From positions 81,863-145,862 of the forward strand of contig NZ_BJDG01000005.1 of assembly GCF_005404945.1 (NCBI RefSeq): a DNA stretch of 64,000 nt, given 5' to 3'. The translations under genes were made by a program, and so were the position numbers. The stretch comes from Lactiplantibacillus pingfangensis (GTDB lineage Bacteria > Bacillota > Bacilli > Lactobacillales > Lactobacillaceae). Numbering within the stretch: position 1 is the first letter of the stretch; every line of letters begins with the position of its first letter. Shown here in pieces: positions 17,521 through 27,274 of the stretch. Under the pieces are notes generated by a model. The model saw nothing but the letters and a program-made list of their open reading frames with translations. It was not told where the DNA came from and searched no databases.

Positions 17521-19011
17521 TTATTTAGCTAATTCCGCAATCATGGCATCTAAGTGTTTCATGGTTGTTTCACGGCCTAATAATTCAATTGTTTCTGGCA
17601 ATTCAGGACCATGCATTTCGTGAGAAACCGCAATCCGAATTGGCATATACAATTGACGACCTTTGATCTTAGTATCTTTTTGAATTGACTTGATCGTCTT
17701 TTGAATTTCCGTTGCTTCGAAGACATCAACCGATTCAATCCGTTGACGGAATTCTTTCAAGACCGTTGGTGCGGTCTCAACAGCTAATTCAGCCTTAGCT
17801 TCATCATTGATCTCCGCTGGGCCGTTAAAGAACAAGTCCGCCAATTCCACGATTTGACCCGTGTAACTCATTTGGTTCTTGTAGAGTGAGACTAACGTCC
17901 GCGTCCATTCAATTTGAGCTTGGGTTGGCCGTTTAGGTAAGCGTCCGGCCTTGATCAATTGACGAATTGACATCGCAAAGACTTCATTTTCATCGGACTT
18001 CTTGATGTATTGGTTATTAACCCATTCAAGTTTCTTCCCATCAAATGAAGCTGGCGATTTGCTCAAACGTTTTTCATCGTACATCTTGATGAATTCACGC
18101 TTAGTAAACAATTCATTCTCACCAACTGGCGACCAGCCGAGTAAGATGATGAAATTCAACATGGCTTCTGGTAAGTAGCCCAATTCCCGATATTGTTCGA
18201 TAAATTGGAGCACCGTTTCATCACGTTTACTTAACTTCTTACCCGTTTCGGTATTGATGATCAAGCTCATGTGACCAAACTTTGGTGGATTCCAACCAAA
18301 GGCTTCATAAATCATTAATTGTTTTGGCGTATTGGCAACATGATCGTCCCCACGGAAAACATGGCTGATTTGCATCATGTGGTCATCAACGACAACGGCA
18401 AAGTTATAGGTTGGCATCCCATCGCGCTTCTTGATGACAAAATCGCCACCAACAGTCTTCGATTCAAATGACACATTACCCTTGACCATGTCGTCCCAAG
18501 CATAAGTTTGACCTTCTGGGACGTGGAAACGAATGACAGGTGTGATCCCAGCCGCTTTAGCAGCCGCAATCTTCGCTTGTTTTTCGTCTTCGCTCATGCC
18601 AGCAAATTCGTAGACGTAATGTGGCATTTCTTTGCGAGCCTTTTGCGCATCGCGTTGAGCCGTCAATTCGTCTTCCGTCATGTATGATTCATAGGCTTTG
18701 CCTTCATCAACTAATTGTTGAATCAATGGATCATAAATTGCTTTCCGTTCTGATTGCCGATAAGGACCAAAGTCGCCACCCTTATCAGGACCTTCATCCC
18801 AGTCAATTCCTAACCAGGCTAAGTTATCCATCTGGCTCTTTTCACCGTCAGCGACGTTCCGCTTTAAATCGGTGTCTTCAATCCGTAAGATAAACTTTCC
18901 CTTATTATGCCGGGCAAACAAATAATTAAATAACGCTGTCCGAGCATTACCAATGTGTAAATGGCCAGTTGGACTTGGTGCGTAACGCACACGAATCTTG
19001 CTCTTTGCCAA
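17521..19011 (-). CDS. gltX: Glutamyl-tRNA synthetase
   Basis: A 496 aa class I synthetase that charges tRNA-Glu, and also tRNA-Gln if the organism uses the amidotransferase route. Motifs are [24 protein letters not shown] and [13 protein letters not shown], plus the anticodon-binding helical C terminus. I prefer the TTG at 19011 (family N terminus [13 protein letters not shown]), though an ATG at 19032 is in frame; the AAGAGG just inside that longer frame fits the TTG. The cysE and ispDF genes that sit here in Bacillus are absent. Confidence 0.95.
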   Translation of the reverse strand: MAKSKIRVRYAPSPTGHLHIGNARTALFNYLFARHNKGKFILRIEDTDLKRNVADGEKSQMDNLAWLGIDWDEGPDKGGDFGPYRQSERKAIYDPLIQQLVDEGKAYESYMTEDELTAQRDAQKARKEMPHYVYEFAGMSEDEKQAKIAAAKAAGITPVIRFHVPEGQTYAWDDMVKGNVSFESKTVGGDFVIKKRDGMPTYNFAVVVDDHMMQISHVFRGDDHVANTPKQLMIYEAFGWNPPKFGHMSLIINTETGKKLSKRDETVLQFIEQYRELGYLPEAMLNFIILLGWSPVGENELFTKREFIKMYDEKRLSKSPASFDGKKLEWVNNQYIKKSDENEVFAMSIRQLIKAGRLPKRPTQAQIEWTRTLVSLYKNQMSYTGQIVELADLFFNGPAEINDEAKAELAVETAPTVLKEFRQRIESVDVFEATEIQKTIKSIQKDTKIKGRQLYMPIRIAVSHEMHGPELPETIELLGRETTMKHLDAMIAELAK

Positions 19012-19191
19012 TGTGATTAACGCCTCTTTCATTTTTTATCAAAACTTATTCGACAGACTCATCGTGCCGAAACGTGGTTGGTCAAGCGACCGCTGCTAGT
19101 AATGACATCAGCACGCCACTTGTCCGCACACACTTGCTAGTCCAGTTTACAATTTTTAGCACTAAAAATAAAGGACTCAGCGACATTCCGG

Positions 19192-20361
19192 CTATTTATT
19201 CCGATGATTATTATTATTGTTATTGTGATGCGTGTTATTCTGGTTCTCATGCTCCGGCTTGTCCGAAATACCACGATTAGCGTGTGCCAAGCGTGCAAAA
19301 ATCATGCGGCCAGCATCCGTCTGTAAAGCACTCGTCACGACAACATCCACTTTTTCATTAATATAGAACTTACCATCTTCGACAACGACCATCGTCCCGT
19401 CATCCAAATAGCCGACCCCTTGTTGGCGCTCGCTCCCATTTTTAACGACCATAATGTTCATCTCTTCACCAGGAATAACCCGTGGCTTGAGCGATTTAGC
19501 GAGTTGGTTAATATTCAGCACTTGGACGTTTTGGAATTCGATCACTTTATTCAAGTTATAGTCGTTGGTCACAATGACCCCGTTGACTTTTTTCGCCAAC
19601 TGAATCAATTTGGTATCAACTTCTGGAATGTCTTCAAAATCACCTTTATACATTTCGACCGGGATAATATTCTCACTCTGTAACTTGTTTAAAATATCCA
19701 ACCCACGCCGACCACGAACTCGTTTGATACTATCCGCCGAATCCGCGATGTACTGTAGTTCGTACAAGACGAAGTTTGGCACTAATAAGGTCCCTTCAAG
19801 AAAACCAGTTTTGACCAAATCATAAATACGACCATCAATCAAAATGTTAGTATCCAAAATTTTATAGTGATGATAATTTTGATCCGGTTGCGCATCCGTA
19901 ATTTCCGGCGAAGTTTCTTTTTCACGCCGACGGAAGTTAAAGACCTTACGCCATTCATCAATTCGAGTGGTCCCAACACGGGCACCAATATAACCAAAGA
20001 ACAGCATCAAGATAATCGGGACGACCGTGTTCAATAAGAATAATGGACTGCGATTGAATAATTGCGAAATCAGAACCGCGATCAGTAACCCAATAATGAA
20101 CCCGACACTTCCGAATAATAAAGTCATCGGATTTTGTTTTGACAGATTTTTTTCAACACGATCAACTAATCGCATCGCCGCATTCGCTAAAAATAGTGAC
20201 AGCACCCATAAAACAAGTGCCCCCAACAAAAAGTTGGTCAAAATATTATTTAACAACGGATTCGGTTGCGTCCAAATCGTGTTCCATAAAAATGGCAGGT
20301 AAGTTAATCCCAACGTCCCACCAACGACAATGAACACGAGTCGCACCGTTAATTTCTTCAT
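19192..20361 (-). CDS. PIN/TRAM-domain membrane protein YacL
   Basis: A 389 aa protein with four N-terminal membrane segments. A cytoplasmic PIN nuclease-like domain (~170-290) follows, with ILDTNILIDGRI and VIVTNDYNLNKVI carrying the acidic triad. A TRAM domain (~295-360) ends in FARLAHANRG. The role is not settled; PIN domains are usually RNases and TRAM binds RNA. The last ~25 residues are a low-complexity Asn/His tail, longer than in most relatives. It lies 21 bases behind radA, as in Bacillus, where disA stands between them. Confidence 0.85.
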   Translation of the reverse strand: MKKLTVRLVFIVVGGTLGLTYLPFLWNTIWTQPNPLLNNILTNFLLGALVLWVLSLFLANAAMRLVDRVEKNLSKQNPMTLLFGSVGFIIGLLIAVLISQLFNRSPLFLLNTVVPIILMLFFGYIGARVGTTRIDEWRKVFNFRRREKETSPEITDAQPDQNYHHYKILDTNILIDGRIYDLVKTGFLEGTLLVPNFVLYELQYIADSADSIKRVRGRRGLDILNKLQSENIIPVEMYKGDFEDIPEVDTKLIQLAKKVNGVIVTNDYNLNKVIEFQNVQVLNINQLAKSLKPRVIPGEEMNIMVVKNGSERQQGVGYLDDGTMVVVEDGKFYINEKVDVVVTSALQTDAGRMIFARLAHANRGISDKPEHENQNNTHHNNNNNNHRNK

Positions 20362-20382
20362 GGCGTCAGCCCCTTTTTAAGT

Positions 20383-21759
20383 TTATTTTGGTTGTTGTAA
20401 AGCTAATTTAAGGGCCTCTTTCAAGGTGGCCACTCCAACCACATCAATCCCTTTAGGAATATCCCAGCCTTGCAGATTATTCTTTGGGACAAAGATCCGT
20501 TTGAATCCTAACTTGGCAGCCTCACCAACACGCTGTTCAATCCGGTTAACCCGGCGAATTTCACCGGTCAGGCCAACTTCACCGACAAAGCAATCGCTTG
20601 GCCGCGTTTGTTGATCGCGGTAACTTGACGCGACACTGACTGCAATCGCCAAGTCAATTGCCGGTTCATCCAGCTTCACGCCGCCAGCTGCCTTCAAATA
20701 AGCATCTTGATTTTGTAGCATTAAACTCGCACGCTTTTCAAGCACGGCCATCAACAAGGATACCCGATTGTGGTCGAGGCCACTAGCGGTTCGTTTGGCA
20801 TTGCCGAAGACGGTTGGTGTCACTAATGCTTGGACTTCAACCAAGATTGGCCGCGTACCTTCCATCGAGACCACAATCGCCGAACCGGTCGCATCCTTCA
20901 AGCGTTCTTCTAAAAAGATTTCAGAAGGATTCGCGACTTCGTACAACCCACCCGTCCGCATTTCAAAAATACCGAGTTCATTAGTTGAGCCAAACCGATT
21001 TTTGACCGCGCGTAAAATCCGGTACGTATGGTGTAAATCGCCTTCAAAATAAAGCACCGTATCCACCATATGTTCCAGAATCTTCGGCCCGGCAATGGCA
21101 CCGCCCTTGGTCACATGACCCACGATAAAAATTGTAATGCCATTAGTCTTCGAAATCTGCAACAACTCCGCGGTGATTTCACGAATTTGAGAAACAGAGC
21201 CAATCGCCGAATCGACATCGGGTTCTTGCATGGTTTGAACTGAATCAATCACCACGTACTGCGGTTTGGTTGCTTCAATGGTTGCCCGAATATTACTCAT
21301 ATCCGTTTCTGGATATAAATAAAATTCTTCACTTTCAACTTTTAGCCGTTCAGCACGCATTTTGACTTGTGCCGCACTTTCTTCACCAGTGACGTACAAG
21401 ACAGAGCCACCAGTTTCAGCCAACTGACCGGAAACTTGTAGCAGTAAGGTTGACTTCCCAATCCCAGGATCCCCACCGATCAACACCAGCGACCCCGGTA
21501 CCACACCACCGCCAAGCACCCGATTGAATTCCTGTAACTTCGTCTTGACCCGTGGCGTTTTCGTCAAAGAAACTTCCTTGAGTCGTTGTGGCTTAGCCTG
21601 TTTACCGGCAAAGCTAACGCGTGATTTACGGTTCGGCGTTTTGTCGAAGTGTTCTTCAACCAAGGTATTCCATTCGCCACAATTAGGACAACGCCCTAAG
21701 TAACGTGGTGTTGAATACCCACAATTAGAACAAACAAATTGTGTTTTAACTTTTGCCAC
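20383..21759 (-). CDS. radA: DNA repair protein RadA/Sms
   Basis: A 458 aa recombination helicase that extends D-loops and helps branch migration in repair and transformation. In order: a C4 zinc finger ([18 protein letters not shown]), a RecA-like core with Walker [11 protein letters not shown], the RadA-specific KNRFG motif ([13 protein letters not shown]), and a C-terminal Lon-protease-like domain ([17 protein letters not shown]). The start is GTG 21759 behind GGAGG. It forms a pair with yacL. Confidence 0.97.
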   Translation of the reverse strand: MAKVKTQFVCSNCGYSTPRYLGRCPNCGEWNTLVEEHFDKTPNRKSRVSFAGKQAKPQRLKEVSLTKTPRVKTKLQEFNRVLGGGVVPGSLVLIGGDPGIGKSTLLLQVSGQLAETGGSVLYVTGEESAAQVKMRAERLKVESEEFYLYPETDMSNIRATIEATKPQYVVIDSVQTMQEPDVDSAIGSVSQIREITAELLQISKTNGITIFIVGHVTKGGAIAGPKILEHMVDTVLYFEGDLHHTYRILRAVKNRFGSTNELGIFEMRTGGLYEVANPSEIFLEERLKDATGSAIVVSMEGTRPILVEVQALVTPTVFGNAKRTASGLDHNRVSLLMAVLEKRASLMLQNQDAYLKAAGGVKLDEPAIDLAIAVSVASSYRDQQTRPSDCFVGEVGLTGEIRRVNRIEQRVGEAAKLGFKRIFVPKNNLQGWDIPKGIDVVGVATLKEALKLALQQPK

Positions 21760-21873
21760 TAATCATTTCCTCCAATCTACGCTCTTAGCCTAATGATTAA
21801 ATATAGTCACCTTTTATTCTACCATTAATGGCCTTGAAAGCAGTGAAATTACCTTGGTTTAAGGTATTTTTAG

Positions 21874-22416
21874 TTATTTTCCACTCGAACCAAAACCGCC
21901 AGAACGGGTCGCCTTAATTTCAGTTTCATCGGTGGCCGTTAAATACTGCGTAAAAATACCTTGCCCAATCCGCTCGCCCTTTTTGATCTGGACATCACGA
22001 ATCCCCATATTAACTAACTGAATAAAAATTTCGCCTTCATTATTTTCATTATCATAATAGTCGGCATCAATGACACCAATCCCATTTGGCAAAATCAACC
22101 CGCGCTTCAGCGGGTTACTAGACCGGTTGGCGATCATTAAATATTCATCATCATTCATATAAGCCTTGATTCCAGTTGGTACCAAAAATGGTTTAAGCGT
22201 TTTGGCGGCTGCATCCAAGTCAGTAGCCGAGCTCGTCTCGCCATGGCGAAGTTGCCAGAGCACCTTAATAAAGTTCAACTTCCAAATTGACGGTAAAGTA
22301 AAATCCACTGCGGCTTCAAAATCATAGCCAGCAGCCTTTTTGGTCGTCCGATAAGGAATGGTTAATCCCGCTTTTTCATATTTGCTCACAATCTTAAATC
22401 CACGTGCCATTTTCAT
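21874..22416 (-). CDS. dut: dUTP diphosphatase (trimeric type)
   Basis: A 180 aa dUTPase that hydrolyses dUTP to dUMP, protecting DNA from uracil and feeding dTMP synthesis. The trimeric-family motifs are AAGYDFEAA (motif 1), NRSSNPLKRGLILPNGIGVIDADYYDNENNEG (motifs 2 and 3), KKGERIGQGIF and the C-terminal ATRSGGFGSSGK. At 180 aa it has an insert after motif 1 (residues ~38-75) seen in Gram-positive homologues. It lies 114 bases before radA on the same strand. Confidence 0.93.
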   Translation of the reverse strand: MKMARGFKIVSKYEKAGLTIPYRTTKKAAGYDFEAAVDFTLPSIWKLNFIKVLWQLRHGETSSATDLDAAAKTLKPFLVPTGIKAYMNDDEYLMIANRSSNPLKRGLILPNGIGVIDADYYDNENNEGEIFIQLVNMGIRDVQIKKGERIGQGIFTQYLTATDETEIKATRSGGFGSSGK

Positions 22417-22735
22417 TTCCCACTTTCTTTAGCTGTTTAGTTTTTTTTACGACATCTAAGCTGAAATATGCCAAGCACGATTGTGCCACCATGTCGCTGT
22501 TTAGAGATAGGTAGTATTGTCACCTTTTATAATGAAATCAAGAATAGCTGATGACATCGAGCGATGAGCTGACCACTATCATCTCAAATTTTTATCATTT
22601 ATTACAAGAATTGCTTGTCGTTATTATTTCGTCTATAAGTCGCACTGTAACAATCTAAATGCATGCTTTTTTTACTTGCGTCACAATCAAGACCATTGCT
22701 TGTCAGAGCTAGTCACCTCAAATAGACAGCACATT
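22417..22735. other. Intergenic region upstream of dut
   Basis: No gene is seen. TTGATT, 17 bp and AATACT near 22520-22550 on the minus strand could be a weak dut promoter, but I do not rely on it. Confidence 0.35.
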
Positions 22736-22896
22736 TAGCCGTGAGGTCGAGGAAATTTAGGGCTCAGTGGTGAAATTTTACTTAGCTGGCGGTGATTTAC
22801 CGGCAGTTTAGTAAAAGGCTGGCTTTCGAGACCGCTTTTTGGCTCGAAAACGGCCCACCACGTTCCAGCCCTAAATTTCCTCGACCGGCAGGCGGC
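22736..22896. repeat. Structured palindromic repeat, copy C
   Basis: Read on the minus strand this has the same plan as copies A and B. The outer stem GAGGAAATTTAGGGCT pairs with AGCCCTAAATTTCCTC. Hairpin 2 has TTTCGAG/CTCGAAA around the same CCAAAAAGCGGT loop. Hairpin 3 has TTTTACT/AGTAAAA. The stems differ in sequence from A and B yet still pair. Confidence 0.8.
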
Positions 22897-22982
22897 AACC
22901 ACGCACTAGCTCCAGACCACTTTTGACCCGAAACCAACTCACCACGTTCCAGTCCTAAATCTTCTCGACCGGTAGACGGCAA
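22897..22982. repeat. Partial tandem copy of the structured repeat
   Basis: On the minus strand a second left half (CTACCGGTCGAGAAGATTTAG then GACTGGAACGTGGTG) precedes copy C. It repeats the left arm and the start of hairpin 2 but has no right half. Confidence 0.7.
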
Positions 22983-23138
22983 CTTCGCACTAGTTTCAGG
23001 CCGCTTTAAGCTATCATCGAACACACCCGATAATGTTAATATTTTACCATACTTCAGCTAGATGTATCGTTGACAAATCAGGCATTTATCGGTTTAATTA
23101 CCTTGAGAGTTAAAACCCTTTACAAGGTGGTGACAGCA

Positions 23139-23423
23139 ATGGAATTCACGCGTGAACCAAATCGATTTTTCTTTAATGATGCCACCGGAAAATTAGCCGG
23201 TGAGATTACCTTTCCCGCTAGTCAAGATGGTCAAGTCTGGGTGATCGAACATACTTTTGTGCGCGACGACTTTGGTCATCAAGGAATTGCCGGACAATTA
23301 GTCACGGCCGTCATTGACGCCGCGCGGGCAGAGCACAAGCAAATTAAGCCGCTTTGCACCTACGCTAAAGCATTCTTTGATCGTCACCCCGACGCAGCAG
23401 ACGTTTTAGCCAATCAAAATTAA
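23139..23423 (+). CDS. GNAT-like small N-acetyltransferase (YidJ/Gtn type)
   Basis: A 94 aa protein of the single-domain N-acetyltransferase family (Acetyltransf_CG type). Visible motifs are RFFFNDATGKLAGEITF, VIEHTFVRDDFGHQGIAGQLV (the acetyl-CoA binding loop) and KPLCTYAKAFFDRHP, with a conserved Cys. The substrate is unknown. The start is ATG 23139 behind AAGGTGG; the upstream frame extension lacks support. It ends 14 bases before rpiA and is probably cotranscribed. Confidence 0.85.
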   Translation: MEFTREPNRFFFNDATGKLAGEITFPASQDGQVWVIEHTFVRDDFGHQGIAGQLVTAVIDAARAEHKQIKPLCTYAKAFFDRHPDAADVLANQN

Positions 23424-23437
23424 GGAGCTAGCTGATT

Positions 23438-24121
23438 ATGACTCAAGATCAATTGAAACAACTTGTCGGCCAAAAAGCCGTTGAATATATCAAAGACGGC
23501 ATGCAGGTCGGTCTCGGAACTGGTTCAACCGTTAAATTCATGGTTGATGCCCTTGGTGAACGTGTCAAGAATGAGCACCTAAATATTGTTGGTGTCTCCA
23601 CTTCTGAACGGACCGCCGCCCAAGCTAAAAGTTTGGGTATCCCTATGAAGTCCGTTGATGAAGTCGACCACCTTGATTTGACGATTGATGGTGCCGATGA
23701 AATTTCTGCAGACTATCAAGGCGTTAAAGGCGGCGGGGCCGCATTACTATTTGAAAAAATTGTCGCGATCAACTCAGATAAGATCATGTGGATTGTTGAC
23801 GAAAGTAAACTCGTTGATCAACTTGGCGCCTTTGGGTTACCAGTTGAAGTTATTCCTTATGGTAGCCAACATATTTTTGAAAAATTGGCGGCTAAAGGCT
23901 ACCAGCCCGTCTTCCGTAAGGTTGATGGTGACTTCGTCCGCACAGATTCTAATAATTATCTCATTGACCTTCACTTAAACCCAATTGTTGATCCTCATGC
24001 CCTCGCTGAAGAACTCATTCATATGGTTGGCGTGGTCGAACATGGTCTATTTTTAGATATGGTCAATACTGTCATTGTCGGTCATGAAAACGGTCCCGAA
24101 GTCATTGAAGCCCGACCTTAA
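23438..24121 (+). CDS. rpiA: Ribose-5-phosphate isomerase A
   Basis: A 227 aa RpiA that interconverts ribose 5-phosphate and ribulose 5-phosphate in the pentose phosphate (and phosphoketolase) pathway. Motifs are [26 protein letters not shown] (catalytic Asp) and [12 protein letters not shown], with the catalytic Glu/Lys region further on. Length is typical. The ribosome binding site AAGGAG precedes ATG 23438. It lies close behind the small acetyltransferase gene. Confidence 0.96.
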   Translation: MTQDQLKQLVGQKAVEYIKDGMQVGLGTGSTVKFMVDALGERVKNEHLNIVGVSTSERTAAQAKSLGIPMKSVDEVDHLDLTIDGADEISADYQGVKGGGAALLFEKIVAINSDKIMWIVDESKLVDQLGAFGLPVEVIPYGSQHIFEKLAAKGYQPVFRKVDGDFVRTDSNNYLIDLHLNPIVDPHALAEELIHMVGVVEHGLFLDMVNTVIVGHENGPEVIEARP

Positions 24122-24198
24122 TTTTAAAAATTCCGGAACACTTGCCGGAAAGTCGATTTACCGATACAATTAAAATAAGATTAAAGGAGTGTGATTTT

Positions 24199-25530
24199 TT
24201 GAGTAAAGCAATTAGTATGGATCAAATCGCTAATTTCCAAGCTGATTTAGATCAACGCGCTGAAGCGAAAGTCATTGAACGCGCCGTCACCAAAAATGGG
24301 ATCCTGGCTAGCAGCCAAGATATCCAAGCAATGAGTCAAACAACCCCAGTATTCTCGATTGATTTGGATACCGGTGGTGTAGCTAACCAAAAACAAAGTG
24401 GTCGTTGCTGGATGTTTGCCGCCTTGAACACAATGCGTCATTCATTAGCGGACCGTTTTAAATTAAAAGATTTCGAACTCTCACAAAACTATACCTTCTT
24501 CTGGGACAAATTCGAAAAAGCAAACTACTTCTACGAAAACGTCTTAGCCACTGCTGATCAACCAACCAGCAGTCGTAAAGTGGCTTGGTTGATGACTACC
24601 CCACAACAAGATGGTGGTCAATGGGATATGCTCGTGGCCATTATCCAAAAATATGGGATCGTGCCTAAGAGTGTGATGCCCGAAACTTACAACAGTTCAA
24701 AGTCCGCTGAAATCAACAGCACTTTAAACTTAAAGCTACGTAAAGACGCCGTTGAATTGCGTGAATTAGTTGCATCAAAAGCAACTGACGACCAAATTCA
24801 AGATCGTAAAGAAAAAATGTTAAATGAAGTTTACCGGATGTTAGCTTATGCATTTGGCGAACCCGTTAACCAATTCGATTGGGAATATCGTGATGATGAT
24901 AAAAATTATCATATCGACCAAGGCTTAACCCCTCAAAGCTTCTTCAAGAAGTATATTGGCTGGAACTTGGACGATTACGTTTCAATCATCAATGCCCCAA
25001 CCGATGACAAGCCATACAACCACACTTACACCATTGAAATGTTAGGCAACGTCTTAGGCGGCCGCGAAGTTAAGCATTTGAACGTCACAATGGCTGACTT
25101 CAAGCAACTTGCGATTAACCAACTTCAAGCTGGTCAATCAGTCTGGTTCGGTTGTGATGTTGGTAAATCATCTGATCGTCAAAAAGGTGTGATGGCAACC
25201 GACGTTTACGGGACTGACGAATTATTCGATGTTGATCTCGCAATGTCTAAAGCTGAACGCTTGGATTACGGTCAAAGCTTAATGACCCATGCCATGGTTA
25301 TCACCGGTGTTGACTTGGTCAACGGCCAACCAACTAAATGGAAGGTCGAAAATAGCTGGGGTGACAAAGTCGGCGAAAAGGGCTTCTTCGTCATGAGTGA
25401 TGCCTGGATGGACGAGTATTGCTACCAAGTTGTTGTAAACAAACAATTCTTACCTGATGAACTCAAAGCTGCTCAAGCTGAAAAACCAACAGTCTTAGCA
25501 CCTTGGGATCCAATGGGTGCCTTAGCTTAA
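24199..25530 (+). CDS. pepC: Aminopeptidase C (bleomycin hydrolase family)
   Basis: A 443 aa cytoplasmic cysteine aminopeptidase of peptidase family C1B that trims oligopeptides imported by lactic acid bacteria. The catalytic Cys70 lies in QKQSGRCWMFAALNTMR, the His in LMTHAMVITGV and the Asn in WKVENSWGD. The C terminus ends in the hydrophobic GALA typical of family members that gate the active site. The start is TTG 24199, nine bases after AAAGGAG. A strong terminator follows. Confidence 0.96.
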   Translation: MSKAISMDQIANFQADLDQRAEAKVIERAVTKNGILASSQDIQAMSQTTPVFSIDLDTGGVANQKQSGRCWMFAALNTMRHSLADRFKLKDFELSQNYTFFWDKFEKANYFYENVLATADQPTSSRKVAWLMTTPQQDGGQWDMLVAIIQKYGIVPKSVMPETYNSSKSAEINSTLNLKLRKDAVELRELVASKATDDQIQDRKEKMLNEVYRMLAYAFGEPVNQFDWEYRDDDKNYHIDQGLTPQSFFKKYIGWNLDDYVSIINAPTDDKPYNHTYTIEMLGNVLGGREVKHLNVTMADFKQLAINQLQAGQSVWFGCDVGKSSDRQKGVMATDVYGTDELFDVDLAMSKAERLDYGQSLMTHAMVITGVDLVNGQPTKWKVENSWGDKVGEKGFFVMSDAWMDEYCYQVVVNKQFLPDELKAAQAEKPTVLAPWDPMGALA

Positions 25531-25543
25531 TCGCTGAGCGTTT

Positions 25544-25597
25544 AAAAATCCAATCATCGTTAATCAGTTTCTGATTGACTGTGATTGGATTTTTTTG
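25544..25597. terminator. Bidirectional terminator
   Basis: AAAAATCCAATCA pairs with TGATTGGATTTTT and an inner TAATCAG/CTGATTG stem. It has A and T runs on both sides and serves the convergent pepC and multicopper oxidase genes. Confidence 0.88.
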
Positions 25598-25598
25598 T

Positions 25599-27062
25599 TT
25601 AACTCACTTTGATTTGCCCCATCATGCCCTGTTCTTCATGTTCCAAGTTGTGACAATGATACATATAAATGCCCCGATTTTTAAACGTGAAGGCAATTTT
25701 GACAGACTGCCCTGATTTCAAATCAACCGTATCCTTCCAACCACGCTCGTTTGCTGGTGGCTGTTGCCCATCAATGCTCAGGATTCGGAATTGAACCCCG
25801 TGTAAATGAAATGGATGGCTACGACCGCTCATCATCCCCTGCGCATTTTTTAACGTCCAGACTTGCGGCTGTCCGACTTTAGCTGTCAAATCAATCCGCT
25901 TAGCACTGTAAGTTTTACCATTAATCGCAACCATATGTCCCATCCCACTAAAGGTTAAGGATTGTTGCTGGGCGCCTTCAGTCTTCGGCGTCGGTAACGA
26001 GCTCAAATTTGCAGGTAACCGACCACTTGTCTGTCGATGTTTCGCCAATCGCAAGTTTAAGACGGCTTGTTTCCCGACCATGACGGCAAGCGGCTGTCCG
26101 GCTGCCAACTTAGTTGTATCAACGACGACTTCCGCCCTTTCGCCAGGCGCTAGCGCTAACTTTTTGACCGCCACTGGTTTTGCCAGCAAGCCACCATCAT
26201 CCGCAATCTGTTGCATCGCCTGCTGATTACTCAACGTCAATTGATAATGACGCGCATTGGACCCGTTGACTAGCCGCAGCCGAACCAGTTTCGTCTTAAC
26301 GTTGATGTAGGGATTGAGCGTCCCATTCATCAATAGTGTCGGTCCAGTTGTGCCATCAGACGAATAAGCTTTATCGTAATTGAGCTGATTCTGCGCATCA
26401 AACTGGCGATCCTGAATAATCACCGGAAAGTCATCTTTACCATAGTCATGCGGCAACTTGAGCTTCTGACTAGCCGTATCGCTGACATAAATTAATCCCG
26501 CTAGACCTTGGTAGACTTGTTTGGCCGTGCTCCCCATGACATGGGGATGAAACCACAGTGTGGCGGCTGGTTGGGTGACTTTAAACTTCACCCGCTTAGT
26601 CGCACCAGCGGCAACTGGCTCATGTGGACCGCCATCCACTTTTCCTGGGACAACTGCCCCATGCCAATGAAAACTCGTCGCTTCACTGAGATCGTTTTTA
26701 GTCGTAATCGTGACAGTCTGCCCTTGCTTAACTTGTAAAACCGGGCCTAAATAATTACCATTATAGCCTAAGGTCCGTGTCTTTCGCCCGGCTTTAAAGG
26801 CCATGGTTCCCGACTGTGCGACCACGGTATAGGCAACCGACTGCGCATTCGATTGATCTGGCTTTAGCAGTGGTGGTAATGCTAACTTGTGACTAGCCGT
26901 TTTTGTGGCAACCAACTTTGTTGCTGAACTCCCATGTGACATCATTCCGCTGTGACGTGCGGATTGTCCCATCATCGTTGGTCGTGATTGACCAATCGCA
27001 ATGCCCACACCGAGTATGCCTAGACTGACGACCCCAATCAAGCCCCAACTTTTTGCCTGCAT
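25599..27062 (-). CDS. Multicopper oxidase (CueO/CotA type)
   Basis: A 487 aa exported oxidase with an N-terminal signal anchor (WGLIGVVSLGILGVGIAIG) and a Met/His-rich stretch (MMGQSARHSGMMSHG) that may bind Cu(I). All four copper-ligand blocks are present: HWHG, WFHPH, HPFHLHG and HCHNLEHEEQGMM. Three cupredoxin domains are expected. It probably oxidises Cu(I) or phenolics outside the membrane. Two cop boxes flank its promoter (27093-27130), which points to CopY control and a role in copper tolerance. Confidence 0.92.
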   Translation of the reverse strand: MQAKSWGLIGVVSLGILGVGIAIGQSRPTMMGQSARHSGMMSHGSSATKLVATKTASHKLALPPLLKPDQSNAQSVAYTVVAQSGTMAFKAGRKTRTLGYNGNYLGPVLQVKQGQTVTITTKNDLSEATSFHWHGAVVPGKVDGGPHEPVAAGATKRVKFKVTQPAATLWFHPHVMGSTAKQVYQGLAGLIYVSDTASQKLKLPHDYGKDDFPVIIQDRQFDAQNQLNYDKAYSSDGTTGPTLLMNGTLNPYINVKTKLVRLRLVNGSNARHYQLTLSNQQAMQQIADDGGLLAKPVAVKKLALAPGERAEVVVDTTKLAAGQPLAVMVGKQAVLNLRLAKHRQTSGRLPANLSSLPTPKTEGAQQQSLTFSGMGHMVAINGKTYSAKRIDLTAKVGQPQVWTLKNAQGMMSGRSHPFHLHGVQFRILSIDGQQPPANERGWKDTVDLKSGQSVKIAFTFKNRGIYMYHCHNLEHEEQGMMGQIKVS

Positions 27063-27092
27063 TATCCCGAACCCCCGTTAGCTTTTCTTGAT

Positions 27093-27130
27093 TACAAGTG
27101 TAAACGAATTGACTGCAATTTACAACTGTA
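27093..27130 (-). promoter_or_regulatory. Two cop boxes around the oxidase promoter
   Basis: TACAAGTGTA (27093-27102) and TACAACTGTA (27121-27130) both match the CopY operator TACANNTGTA. Between them on the minus strand lie TTGCAG and, 16 bases later, TGTAAT, a plausible promoter with one box upstream and one overlapping the -10. No copY gene is in the window. Confidence 0.75.
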
Positions 27131-27186
27131 AACAATTTAAAACACAAAAAATGGTTTATGGGGTCCTCTCCGTAACAGATACCGCT

Positions 27187-27268
27187 AAATTAAGCTTGTG
27201 TTGCCACTTCTCAATACTCAGAATTGTTATGCCCTGTCGATTTCGATGGTCTCCGCTAAGCTTAATTT
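27187..27268. repeat. Inverted repeat AAATTAAGCTT
   Basis: AAATTAAGCTT (27187-27197) and AAGCTTAATTT (27258-27268) are perfect complements 60 bases apart, directly beside the multi-hairpin element. Confidence 0.6.
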
Positions 27269-27274
27269 GCTGAA

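Noticed and set aside
22797..23024. 75-codon open frame on the minus strand with repeated GLERG segments
   Set aside because: It is read through the structured repeat and its half copy; the protein repetition is a by-product of the DNA duplication and there is no ribosome binding site.
24130..24155. TTCCGG/CCGGAA hairpin after rpiA as a terminator
   Set aside because: No T run follows on the plus strand, so termination is doubtful; it may be a weak mRNA end or chance.
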